A DNA stretch of 64,000 nt, from positions 124,001 to 188,000 of the forward strand of contig WGMD01000006.1 in the NCBI GenBank assembly GCA_016125255.1. The letters run 5' to 3'. The position numbers and the translations under genes were made by a program. The notes under the pieces were generated by a model. That model saw nothing but the letters and a program-made list of their open reading frames with translations. It was not told where the DNA came from and did no database searches. This DNA is from Planctomycetota bacterium (GTDB lineage: Bacteria > Planctomycetota > Phycisphaerae > Phycisphaerales > Zrk34). Positions 24,552 through 33,430 of the stretch are shown piece by piece; the first letter of the stretch is position 1; every line of letters begins with the position of its first letter.

Positions 24552-25796
24552 TCAGTTGATCTTCGTGTACAGGTGGAACATGCCGTAGATCGCCGAGCGG
24601 TCCTTGGCGTGTAGTTCGCGGGAGCGGTCGGCCTGATAGCTGAACCGACTCATCAGTTCCGGCGGGAGGGCTGCCTCGATGGGCGAGCGCTGACCGGCGG
24701 TGCGGAAGATGATGCGCGAGCCCGGCTCGCCGACGCGGGCGATCTCGCGCCAGAGTTCGGCGATGACGTGCGGCGGCATCCAGTCCTGCGAATCGAGGAG
24801 CACGAAGCTGTCGAGCGAAGCGTCGGGCTGATCGCGGAGGAAGTCGGTGAGCGTGGTCAGGTAGGTTTCGACACGATGGATGTTGGCGCGAAGCGTGTCG
24901 AAGTTCCCTTCGCGGAGGTAGTCGGGCAGGGCGCGGCGCTGCTCGTGGTCGTAGCGGCGGCCGAACGCCTGCCATGCGAAGTAGTTTTCATCCATGGGAA
25001 AGTCGCACACGAGCCGGCGCACGCGCTCGCGGTAGATGTCGACGATGTGCCCCTCGGTTTCGGATTTCATCGCATCGTGCTGGCTGGGCGGGATGCCGAG
25101 CGAGAAGACGGAGACGGGGAGTCCGACGGCCCAACGGACGAAGCGGTTATCGAAAATCGGCGCGACGGTCGTGTCAAAGAAGTGCTGCTGCTGGTCGCGG
25201 GTGGAAGCGGCAAGGAGCAACTCGGGATCACGACGAAGAAGTCGCGCAAAGCGGTGCGAGACGCGAAGGAACTGTCCGAGCTTGGCGTATTCATAGAAGC
25301 CCTTGGCGAAGTAGTTGATGCGGCGTCCCCCGAACCGGCGGCGATCCCAAAACCGGCGCGTCGGCTCGTCGAGCTTTTCGCGCAGGCAGTCGCGGTACAC
25401 ATCGAGATTGCGTTTTTCATTGCCCGAACCGAAGAAGCGATAGAAGTCTTCGTAGCTGGACATATGCTCGACGGCGGCGATCTTCAGGCGGGCGAGACTG
25501 ATGTGGCAACGGTTCAGATCGACGGCGGCGACGCGGGCGGGCGAGTGCACGAGATAGTTGAGCACGTTGCACCCCCCGGAGGAGATCGTCAGCAGCTTCG
25601 AGTGCGGCCCGAGATCCAGCGCCTCGGCGTCGACGCGGGGATCCTCCCAGATCTGGTTATAGATGAACCCGCGGAACCAGAGGGAAAAGAGCCGCTCAAG
25701 CATGCCCTTGCGGGTCATGGCGCCGTTGAACTGCACGGATTTCTTGAGCAGCGATTTGGAGGTCGCGGCGGGATTCGGAGCGGTCCATGTCGACAT
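24552..25796 (-). CDS. btaA: S-adenosylmethionine:diacylglycerol 3-amino-3-carboxypropyltransferase
   Basis: This 414-residue protein is a DUF3419-family enzyme. It moves the aminocarboxypropyl group of SAM to diacylglycerol, the first step of betaine lipid synthesis. Visible signatures are YNQIWEDPRVD, LTISSGGCNVLNYL, AVDLNRCHISL, YFAKGFYEYAKLGQF and LLDSQDWMP. ATG 25796 is chosen because AAGGATC lies just before it and length then fits the family; a start at 25844 adds 16 unlike residues. It is co-transcribed with btaB, which is two bases away. Confidence 0.92.
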   Translation of the reverse strand: MSTWTAPNPAATSKSLLKKSVQFNGAMTRKGMLERLFSLWFRGFIYNQIWEDPRVDAEALDLGPHSKLLTISSGGCNVLNYLVHSPARVAAVDLNRCHISLARLKIAAVEHMSSYEDFYRFFGSGNEKRNLDVYRDCLREKLDEPTRRFWDRRRFGGRRINYFAKGFYEYAKLGQFLRVSHRFARLLRRDPELLLAASTRDQQQHFFDTTVAPIFDNRFVRWAVGLPVSVFSLGIPPSQHDAMKSETEGHIVDIYRERVRRLVCDFPMDENYFAWQAFGRRYDHEQRRALPDYLREGNFDTLRANIHRVETYLTTLTDFLRDQPDASLDSFVLLDSQDWMPPHVIAELWREIARVGEPGSRIIFRTAGQRSPIEAALPPELMSRFSYQADRSRELHAKDRSAIYGMFHLYTKIN

Positions 25797-25915
25797 GATC
25801 ACGATCCTTTCGCAGGTCTTGCCGATCGCGCGGGCCCGATCCATCAGGCCCGTGTGAGCAATGTGAAAGTGTTATCGGATCGCAATATGAGGAGCGGGTG
25901 AAATGTGAATGAAGA

Positions 25916-26371
25916 TCAGATGCGGGGCCAGTGAGTTTCGATTTTGAACCCGAAATTGATGGAGTTGTCGATCCACCGGACCCATGTGGGGCGGAGCACG
26001 TAGAACTGCTCGCGGCGGATTCGGTCGACGAGCTGCACGGCGTAGGGGAAACGATCGAGGAAGAGCGCAAGCACGCGATCGAAGTCGGCGGGGTCGATCG
26101 GCTCGACGCGGCCGTGCATCTGAAGCCCGCGGATTTCCGAGGGCGCGGTGAAGTCGGCGTAGGTGCTGATCGCGGCGTCGGGACGGGCGGAAAGATGGCG
26201 ACTGTGGGCCGAGTCGGGGTGGGAGACCCAGTAGAGATTGACGTCGGCGTCGGCGACAAAGTTGAGGTTGGCGGCGTGGGGCTTGTGGGCGTCGTCGACG
26301 GTGGCGAGCGAGAGCGTGGACACGGTGGCGAAGAAGTCGCGGAGCGTGTCGGGCAGGTCGTAGGGTTGCAT
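25916..26371 (-). CDS. Pyridoxamine 5'-phosphate oxidase-like FMN-binding split-barrel protein
   Basis: This 151-residue protein resembles the PPOX family: a beta-split barrel with TLSLATVDDAHKPHAANLNFVAD at the start (the A-T-V-D pattern) and LYWVSHPDSAHSRHL. Such proteins bind flavin or other cofactors, but substrates vary and none is assigned. ATG 26371 leaves 16 bases to the alaS stop; an upstream start would overlap alaS. The same strand carries alaS before it and btaA after it with a 119-base gap. Confidence 0.7.
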   Translation of the reverse strand: MQPYDLPDTLRDFFATVSTLSLATVDDAHKPHAANLNFVADADVNLYWVSHPDSAHSRHLSARPDAAISTYADFTAPSEIRGLQMHGRVEPIDPADFDRVLALFLDRFPYAVQLVDRIRREQFYVLRPTWVRWIDNSINFGFKIETHWPRI

Positions 26372-26387
26372 GCGGGTCGCCTCGCGA

Positions 26388-29195
26388 TCAGCCAAGTTTA
26401 GCGGCGGCGAACTCGCGAGCCAGCGTCAGCGCGTCATTGAGCTTGGCGGGATTCTTCCCGCCGGCCTGCGCCATGTCCGGTCGCCCGCCGCCGCCGCCGC
26501 CGGTGACCTTCGCCACTTCGCGCACCCAGTCGCCGGCCTTGAGCCCCTTGCCGATCATTGCTTCCGGCACCGACGCCAGGAACGACACCTTGTCGTCCCC
26601 CGCAGCCGCGAGCATCATCGCCGCTTCGGGCCGCTTCTTGCGGATGACGTCCATGGCGGTGCGAAGCGTGTTGGCATCGGCGCCGTCGATCATGGCGACG
26701 ATGACATTACCCGCCGCATCGTCGGCGATCTTGCGGGCGTTTTCGACGACGCCGCCCTCGGCCTGTTTGGACGCCGTCTTGCGATGCTCCTTGATGATCT
26801 TCTGCAGATCGTCGAGTCCCGCACGCAGCGATGCACGCTCCAGCAGCGGCAGCGTCGTCGTGTTGACCGCATCGGTCAGGGCGGCCAGGTCCTGCTCGAG
26901 CGAGGCGGGCTGCTCCTGGCGGATGGCGTCGATGCGTTCGGCGAGCACGGCCGCGGTGTCGAAGGCCCGGCGCGCGATGTCGCCGGCGACGGCGGTGATG
27001 CGGCGGACGCCCTTGGCGACGGCTTCCTCGCTGACGATGGCGAAGCGCTGGGCGTCCTTCGTCGTCTTCAGATGCGTGCCGCCGCAGAATTCGATCGAGT
27101 AGCGCCGCCACTTGTCATTACCCGGCTCGGCGAGCAGGTCCTTGACCGGCGCCCCCATCGACACGACGCGCACCATCGGCGGATACTTCTCGCCGAACAC
27201 CGCGCGGAGACTGTTGATCTTCAGCGCCTCTTCCTGTGGAGCGAGGTCGATGTAAATCGGCAGCGCCGCTTCGATCTGCTCATTGACGTGCTTCTGCACC
27301 TGCGCGATCTCCTCGGCGGTCAGGGCTTTGCCTTGCGAGAAGTCGAAGCGCGTCTTTTCATCGTCGACGAGCGAGCCCTTCTGGGCGATGTGGTCGCCGA
27401 GCACTTCGCGCAGGGCCCAGTTGAGCAGATGGGTCGAAGAGTGATGGGCCATGATCTTGTTGCGCCGCGGCTGATCGATCTCCAGAAGCAGCGGGTCTTC
27501 TTCGGTGAAGGGCAGTTCGTCGCGGTGGATGTTCGGCTGATCGAGCTGGCCCAGGTGGAAGTAGACGTCGCCGACTTTGATGGTGTCGTTGACCTGGAAC
27601 ACGGCGCCGTGGGTCGAGTGAATCGTGCCCCGGTCGCCGACCTGCCCGCCGGACTCGGCGTAGAAGGGCGTCGCATCGACGACGATCGCCGCGTCATGTC
27701 CGACGCGCAGCGCTGTGGCGCGCTCGTACTTGGGGCCGTTGAGCACCAGCACCCGCGCGGCGTGCGCATCGTCGGCGACATTGGCGTCGTAACCGACGAA
27801 TTTCGTGGCGGGCAGATCGCCCTGATGCACGAGAGCGAAGAGACTCTGCTTCGCGTCGACTTGCCCGCCGTCGCCCCTGCTTCGCTGGCGGGCTTCGTCC
27901 ATCAGCGTGTTGAACCCGGCGACGTCGACTTTCATGCCGCGCTCCTCGGCCATGAGCTGCGTCAAGTCCAGCGGGAAACCGAACGTGTCGTACAAGCGGA
28001 AGGCGTCGGCGGCGGTGATCTGCTTGTTCTGTGCTAAGCCGCAAGCGGCTTCGAACAATTCGATCCCGCGCTCCAGCGTTTTGCCGAACGATTCTTCTTC
28101 ATCGCGGATCACCGCCGCGATGGCACCGGGGTCCTCGCGCAGTTCGGGGAACACATCGCCCATCTGATCGGCGATGACCGGCACGAGGCGATGCATGAAC
28201 GGCTCGGCGATATTGAGGTTCTGCCGCCCGTAACGCACAGCACGGCGGAGAATGCGGCGCAGCACGTAGCCGCGCCCTTCATTGCTCGGCATCGCGCCAT
28301 CGGTGATGGCGAACGTCAGGCAGCGGGCGTGATCAGCGATGACGCGATAGGCGACGTCGACGGCGCTATGCAGTTTGGCGCTGTAGGCCGGGGCGCCGGT
28401 GATCTGCTGAATCGCAGCGAACAAGGGTGCAAATACGTCCGAGTCATAGTTGCTGGACTTACCCTGCAGCACGGCACAGAGACGTTCGAAGCCCATGCCG
28501 GTGTCGACATGCTTGGCGGGCAGCGAAGCGAGCGAGCCATCGGTGTCGCGGTTGAACTGGATGAACACGAGGTTCCAGATTTCGATCACGCGGGCGTCGC
28601 CACCGTTGACCAGCGACGCGCCGGACTTGTCGGGCGTCAGGTCCACGTGAATCTCCGAGCACGGTCCGCACGGCCCCGTGTCGCCCATTTCCCAGAAGTT
28701 GTCCTTCATGTTCCCAGGATGCACGCGCTCGGGCGGCAGATGCGAGAGCCAGAGCTGCTTCGCCTCCTCATCGGGGGCGAGGCCCTCCGCTTCGTTTCCC
28801 TGAAAGTAAGTCGCATGCAGGCGGGTCGGGTCCATGCCCCAGACCTTGGTGAGCAGTTCCCACGCCCAGTTGATCGCCTCGGTCTTGAAGTAGTCGCCGA
28901 AGGACCAGTTGCCGAGCATTTCGAAGAAGGTGTGGTGATAGGTGTCTTTGCCGACGTCGTCGAGGTCATTGTGTTTGCCGCCGGCCCGGATGCACTTTTG
29001 CGTATCGACCGCGCGCGTGTAGGGCCGCTCGCCGACGCCCAGGAACACGTCCTTGAACTGGTTCATCCCCGCATTGGTGAACAGCAGCGTCGGGTCCTCA
29101 TGCGGGACCACCGGGGCGCTGGGCACGATGGTGTGCCCGCACTTGGAGGCGAAAAAATCCAGGTACTGACGACGAATTTCATTACTGGTCGGCAT
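26388..29195 (-). CDS. alaS: Alanyl-tRNA synthetase
   Basis: This 935-residue enzyme charges tRNA-Ala and edits mischarged serine and glycine. Family features are RRQYLDFFASKCGHT, FTNAGMNQFKDVFLG, GGKHNDLDDVGKD, FFEMLGNWSFGDYF, the editing-domain zinc motifs HHSSTHLL and CGGTHLKTT, and the C-terminal glycine-rich block GGGGGGRPDMAQAGG. ATG 29195 gives the conserved start MPTSNEIRRQYLDFF; an upstream ATG-containing extension to 29315 is unconserved. A REP-like palindrome lies inside the coding sequence and is translated as EAACGLAQ. Confidence 0.97.
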   Translation of the reverse strand: MPTSNEIRRQYLDFFASKCGHTIVPSAPVVPHEDPTLLFTNAGMNQFKDVFLGVGERPYTRAVDTQKCIRAGGKHNDLDDVGKDTYHHTFFEMLGNWSFGDYFKTEAINWAWELLTKVWGMDPTRLHATYFQGNEAEGLAPDEEAKQLWLSHLPPERVHPGNMKDNFWEMGDTGPCGPCSEIHVDLTPDKSGASLVNGGDARVIEIWNLVFIQFNRDTDGSLASLPAKHVDTGMGFERLCAVLQGKSSNYDSDVFAPLFAAIQQITGAPAYSAKLHSAVDVAYRVIADHARCLTFAITDGAMPSNEGRGYVLRRILRRAVRYGRQNLNIAEPFMHRLVPVIADQMGDVFPELREDPGAIAAVIRDEEESFGKTLERGIELFEAACGLAQNKQITAADAFRLYDTFGFPLDLTQLMAEERGMKVDVAGFNTLMDEARQRSRGDGGQVDAKQSLFALVHQGDLPATKFVGYDANVADDAHAARVLVLNGPKYERATALRVGHDAAIVVDATPFYAESGGQVGDRGTIHSTHGAVFQVNDTIKVGDVYFHLGQLDQPNIHRDELPFTEEDPLLLEIDQPRRNKIMAHHSSTHLLNWALREVLGDHIAQKGSLVDDEKTRFDFSQGKALTAEEIAQVQKHVNEQIEAALPIYIDLAPQEEALKINSLRAVFGEKYPPMVRVVSMGAPVKDLLAEPGNDKWRRYSIEFCGGTHLKTTKDAQRFAIVSEEAVAKGVRRITAVAGDIARRAFDTAAVLAERIDAIRQEQPASLEQDLAALTDAVNTTTLPLLERASLRAGLDDLQKIIKEHRKTASKQAEGGVVENARKIADDAAGNVIVAMIDGADANTLRTAMDVIRKKRPEAAMMLAAAGDDKVSFLASVPEAMIGKGLKAGDWVREVAKVTGGGGGGRPDMAQAGGKNPAKLNDALTLAREFAAAKLG
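28031..28051. repeat. REP-like palindrome, copy 2, inside alaS
   Basis: These 21 bases are identical to 1805-1825, core AAGCCGCAAGCGGCTT. They are read in frame on the minus strand as part of EAACGLAQN, just before the conserved FRLYDTFGFPLD block of alanyl-tRNA synthetase. Confidence 0.75.
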
Positions 29196-29274
29196 AAGCG
29201 GACGGTTCCCTATTTTGCAGAGCGGACATTGTAGGGAACCCCAGGCAATGGGCAAAATGGTGGGGGATGGACGA

Positions 29275-29280
29275 TATAAT
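29275..29280 (+). promoter_or_regulatory. Candidate -10 box TATAAT, possibly leaderless start
   Basis: A perfect TATAAT ends six bases before the ATG of the following small gene (29287). If used, transcription would start at or very near the start codon, so the mRNA would be leaderless. No good -35 box is seen 17 bases upstream. The same 91-base gap must also hold the alaS promoter on the other strand. Confidence 0.4.
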
Positions 29281-29286
29281 GACCAT

Positions 29287-29487
29287 ATGAGTAAACGCAC
29301 GATCCAAGTCCGCATGACGACCCTTCAGGACCAGGGGAAGGATGAAGAAGTGGTGGCGATGACACCGGCCCAACGACTGGACCTGATGCGAATCCTTTCC
29401 GAGAACCCGTGGGTGCCTAATGAGCGAACAAAGACTGAGGCCGGAGTTTCGCGACGTGTTGTCCGAATTTATCGCCGGGGGGGTTGA
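29287..29487 (+). CDS. Small protein overlapping a nucleotidyltransferase gene
   Basis: This 66-residue protein starts MSKRTIQVRMTTLQDQGKDE and contains AMTPAQRLDLMRILSENPW, a pattern seen in short proteins encoded before nucleotidyltransferase-like genes in Planctomycetes and Verrucomicrobia. It ends SRRVVRIYRRGG. Its 3' end overlaps the next gene by 68 bases in another frame. The pair may form a toxin-antitoxin-like or regulatory unit, which is inference. Confidence 0.6.
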   Translation: MSKRTIQVRMTTLQDQGKDEEVVAMTPAQRLDLMRILSENPWVPNERTKTEAGVSRRVVRIYRRGG

Positions 29488-29890
29488 GTTTCTCGTGGTT
29501 GGTGCCCACGCGATGGCGGCGCATCGGCTGCCGCGCTATACGCACGATCTGGACATCTGGATTCGCTCCACGCCGGAAAATGCCCCGCGCGCATGGCAGG
29601 CGTTAGCGCGGTTCGGCGCGCCGCTCAATGATCTTCAAATCACCGTCGAAGACTTTTGCCATCCCACGAACGTCGTGCAGGTCGGCATTCCACCGGGCCG
29701 GGTTGATGTGATCTGCTCCATCACCGGTGTGCAGTTTGATGAGGCGTGGCCGGATCGGCTGGAGGTTGAAATCGACGGCCTGACGCTGCCGATCATCAGC
29801 CGCGAACACCTGATCCGCAACAAGCGTTCGACCGGTCGCAAAAAGGACATGATCGACGTCGAAATGCTCGAGGATTCGGACGGCGGCTGA
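29420..29890 (+). CDS. Nucleotidyltransferase-like protein (DUF6036/AbiEii-like)
   Basis: This 156-residue protein has the minimal nucleotidyltransferase pattern GVEFLVVGAHAMAAHRLPRYTHDLDIWI: a glycine-containing loop followed by the D-x-D pair that binds metal and nucleotide. Further on, PPGRVDVICSITG may supply the third acidic residue, and the ending ISREHLIRNKRSTGRKKDMIDV is shared by this group. It overlaps the preceding small gene, so the two are translated together. Antitoxin/toxin function is possible but not shown. Confidence 0.7.
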   Translation: MSEQRLRPEFRDVLSEFIAGGVEFLVVGAHAMAAHRLPRYTHDLDIWIRSTPENAPRAWQALARFGAPLNDLQITVEDFCHPTNVVQVGIPPGRVDVICSITGVQFDEAWPDRLEVEIDGLTLPIISREHLIRNKRSTGRKKDMIDVEMLEDSDGG

Positions 29891-29993
29891 CGCCCCCGCC
29901 TGCCCCATTTGTCGCCGGCTCAGGACGTGCTATCATGTCCGACTTTCAGATTCACGCCCGGGACCGCTCAGGGCAGTGTGGAGTTTTCGCAAC

Positions 29994-30761
<768 letters not shown>

Positions 30762-30784
30762 TCGCAACGCCAAGGACTTTGACC

Positions 30785-31309
30785 ATGATTCTCACGCTCG
30801 CAGGTATCGGCACCACATTGCTGGCCATCGGCTTCATCTTCGTCTGCCTCGTGCTGACGCTCATCATCCTCATTCAGAAGCCCAAAGGCGGCGGACTCAG
30901 CGGCGCCTTCGGCGGGGCCGGCGGCGGACAGGGAGCCGTCTTCGGCGCCAAGACCGGCGACGTCCTGACATGGATCACCGTCAGCGGTTTCGCCATCTTC
31001 ATCCTTCTGGGCATCGGCCTCGTCTACACCACCCGCTCCGACGCCAAGCCCACGCCCACCGAAATCGTCACCCCGGCCAACGCCCCCGAAGAACCGGCGA
31101 CGCCCGGCAGCGGCAAGCCCGCCCCCGCCGTCCCCAACGTCCCCATCGATAGCAGCAACATCCCTGCGATTCCCCTCCCCGAGGCGCCTGCGGCTTCGAA
31201 GACCGAAACACCCGCCGCTCCGAAGGCCGAGGCGCCTGAAGCGCCGAAGACCGAAGCGCCCGCGGCCCCGACGACCCCCGCCCCCGCCGACGCCCCCAAG
31301 CCGGAGTAA
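30785..31309 (+). CDS. secG: Preprotein translocase subunit SecG with long low-complexity tail
   Basis: This 174-residue protein has two membrane helices (about 3-26 and 58-80) separated by IILIQKPKGGGLSGAFGGAGG, the SecG signature. SecG assists SecYE in protein export. The C-terminal 90 residues are rich in Pro, Ala, Glu, Lys and Thr with repeats such as EAPAAPKTE and KTEAPAAP; typical SecG ends soon after the second helix. It follows tpiA by 23 bases, a pairing common in bacteria. Confidence 0.92.
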   Translation: MILTLAGIGTTLLAIGFIFVCLVLTLIILIQKPKGGGLSGAFGGAGGGQGAVFGAKTGDVLTWITVSGFAIFILLGIGLVYTTRSDAKPTPTEIVTPANAPEEPATPGSGKPAPAVPNVPIDSSNIPAIPLPEAPAASKTETPAAPKAEAPEAPKTEAPAAPTTPAPADAPKPE

Positions 31310-31315
31310 TCGCCT

Positions 31316-32206
31316 TTGATTCGTTCGATGACCGGTTATGGTGATGCAAGCGCCGATCGCGACGGGGTGCACTACACCGTCGAAATGCGCAGCGTCAACA
31401 ACCGGTATCTGAAGGCGACGATCCGGCTGCCCGATCAATTGCTGGGCCTCGAACCCGAACTCGACGCCGAGGTGCGCAAACGCATCACCCGCGGGTCCGT
31501 CACGCTGACCGTCGCCTTCAAGGACACCAGCGCCAAAGCCGCCTACGCCATCAACGAAGCGGCCCTCAAGGAATACCTCTCGCACCTTCAGACCATCGAG
31601 CAGTCCGTCACCGACGGGTCCGTGACCATCGACCTGGGCTCCATGCTCGCGCTGCCCGGCATCGTGCAGCAGCCGGATCAGTCGGCGCTGCTTCAGTCGT
31701 GCCGCCCGGTGGTGCATGAACTGATGGACAAGGCGTGCGAGAAGATGTGCCGCATGCGTCAGGCCGAGGGCGAAGGCCTCGCCGCCGACCTGGTCGCGCA
31801 CATCAAAGAGATCATCACGCGGCTCGAGCAGGTCGTGGAGCGCGCCCCGCTGGTCGTGCATGAGTATCATCAGCGTCTCCGCAGCCGCATCGACGAACTG
31901 ACCGCGCAGGCCAAGCTCAAGCTCAACGAAGTCGATCTGATTCGTGAAGTGGCGCTCTTCGCCGAACGATGCGACATCAGCGAGGAGATTCAGCGGCTCC
32001 GGGCGCACCTGGAGCAGTTTCAGGAAATCCTCACGCGGGGCGACGACAAGCCGGCCGGCCGCACGCTCGATTTCATCAGCCAGGAACTGCTGCGGGAGGC
32101 CAATACGATCGCCAGCAAGTCCAATGACGCCCTGATCACCCGGACGATCGTCGAGGTGAAGGGGGCGATCGACCGCATTAAAGAGCAGGTCCAGAACGTG
32201 GAATAA
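31316..32206 (+). CDS. yicC: YicC/YloC-family endoribonuclease
   Basis: This 296-residue protein starts (TTG) with IRSMTGYGDAS, a hallmark of the YicC family, and contains EMRSVNNRYLKATIRLP and near the C-terminus DFISQELLREANTIASKSND. Members act as metal-dependent endoribonucleases involved in RNA turnover. The TTG start is six bases after the secG stop and is the only one that keeps the conserved N-terminus. Confidence 0.93.
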   Translation: MIRSMTGYGDASADRDGVHYTVEMRSVNNRYLKATIRLPDQLLGLEPELDAEVRKRITRGSVTLTVAFKDTSAKAAYAINEAALKEYLSHLQTIEQSVTDGSVTIDLGSMLALPGIVQQPDQSALLQSCRPVVHELMDKACEKMCRMRQAEGEGLAADLVAHIKEIITRLEQVVERAPLVVHEYHQRLRSRIDELTAQAKLKLNEVDLIREVALFAERCDISEEIQRLRAHLEQFQEILTRGDDKPAGRTLDFISQELLREANTIASKSNDALITRTIVEVKGAIDRIKEQVQNVE

Positions 32207-32274
32207 CCCTTCGCGGGCGTGGATTCTGGTGTATACTGGGGGGAGTCCGCCGTTTTCAATGTCAGGTGGCTCTT

Positions 32275-33396
32275 ATGAGCAGTATCAATCCAGCTTCGAG
32301 CACCGCAGCCGTCGCCTCGGCCAGCGGCGAGGTCAGTTCCGGCCCCCAGGCCAAAGGCGATCGCGATCAGTTTGCCGCCGACGAGCTGGCCATCGTGCTC
32401 AGCCACTTCGACATCGGCATCATCGAGAACATCACCGAGTTCCCCCGCGGGTCGCGCCGGGCGCCCAAGCTGCTCCTCCGCACCGACAAGGGCATCTTCC
32501 TGCTCAAGCGTCGCGCCGGTGGAAAGAACGACCCGTTCAAGGTCGCCTTCGCGCATGCCCTTCAGCTCCATCTGGCCGCGCAGCAGTTCCCCCTGCCCCA
32601 CCTGATGGGCACCAAGCGCGACAACAACTCGATGCTTCAGTGGAAGGCCCACATCTACGAATGCTTCGAGTACATCAACGGCACCGGCTACGATAACAGT
32701 CTCGAAGCCACGCAGGACTCGGGCAAGACACTGGCGCTCTTTCACAAGCTCGTCCGCGACTATCAGCCGGAGTACGAGCCGCCGCAGGGTTCGTATCACG
32801 CCTCCAAGACCGTGCAGTCGGCGATGGAGACCGTCCCCGCCACGCTCGCCAAGGTCGATCCGCGCAACGCCTCCGTTCATGCCGACAAGATCAGCGAGGT
32901 CGCCAAGTTCATGCGCCGCTCGTACAACGAGGCGGCGATGCGCGTCAACGAATCGGGCCTGCCCGACTGGCCCATGCAGATCATCCACTCCGACTGGCAT
33001 CCGGGCAACATGCTCTTCCGCAAGACACGCGTCGTCGCCGTCATCGACTACGACGCCGCACGCATGCAGCAGCGCATCATCGACACCGCCAACGGCGCGC
33101 TCCAATTCTCGATCCTCGGCGGCGGTGACGATGCGGCGCAGTGGCCCGACTACATCGACGAATCGCGCTTCAAGCGATTCCTTCTTGGGTATGACACGGT
33201 CAACGTGCTTTCCAAGAGCGAGCTGCGCGTCGTGCCGTGGCTGATGATCGAAGCGCTGATCGCCGAGAGCGTCATTCCGATCGCCGCCACGGGGTCCTTC
33301 GCCCGCATGGAGGGCTTCGGGTTCCTGCTGATGATCGAGCGGAAGGTCCGCTGGCTGCAGGAACACGCGGAAAAGCTCGCGAATATTCTCGGTTAG
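32275..33396 (+). CDS. Aminoglycoside phosphotransferase-like kinase
   Basis: This 373-residue protein has an APH/choline kinase-type fold: ATP-binding strand KLLLRTDKGIFLLKRR, catalytic loop IIHSDWHPGNMLF (H-x-D-x-x-x-x-N) and the metal-binding aspartate in AVIDYDAAR. Members phosphorylate small alcohols, sugars or antibiotics; the substrate is unknown. ATG 32275 has GGTGG upstream; a GTG at 32266 is in frame. A TATACT box at 32232-32237 may be its -10 box. The N-terminal 30 residues are Ser/Ala-rich and look disordered. Confidence 0.82.
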   Translation: MSSINPASSTAAVASASGEVSSGPQAKGDRDQFAADELAIVLSHFDIGIIENITEFPRGSRRAPKLLLRTDKGIFLLKRRAGGKNDPFKVAFAHALQLHLAAQQFPLPHLMGTKRDNNSMLQWKAHIYECFEYINGTGYDNSLEATQDSGKTLALFHKLVRDYQPEYEPPQGSYHASKTVQSAMETVPATLAKVDPRNASVHADKISEVAKFMRRSYNEAAMRVNESGLPDWPMQIIHSDWHPGNMLFRKTRVVAVIDYDAARMQQRIIDTANGALQFSILGGGDDAAQWPDYIDESRFKRFLLGYDTVNVLSKSELRVVPWLMIEALIAESVIPIAATGSFARMEGFGFLLMIERKVRWLQEHAEKLANILG

Positions 33397-33430
33397 CCCG
33401 CCCCGCCGTTCGGCCGCCTATAGTAAACCC

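Noticed and set aside
26370-28037. Plus-strand open frame (555 codons) opposite alaS
   Set aside because: The minus strand encodes alanyl-tRNA synthetase with all motifs; the plus frame has none.
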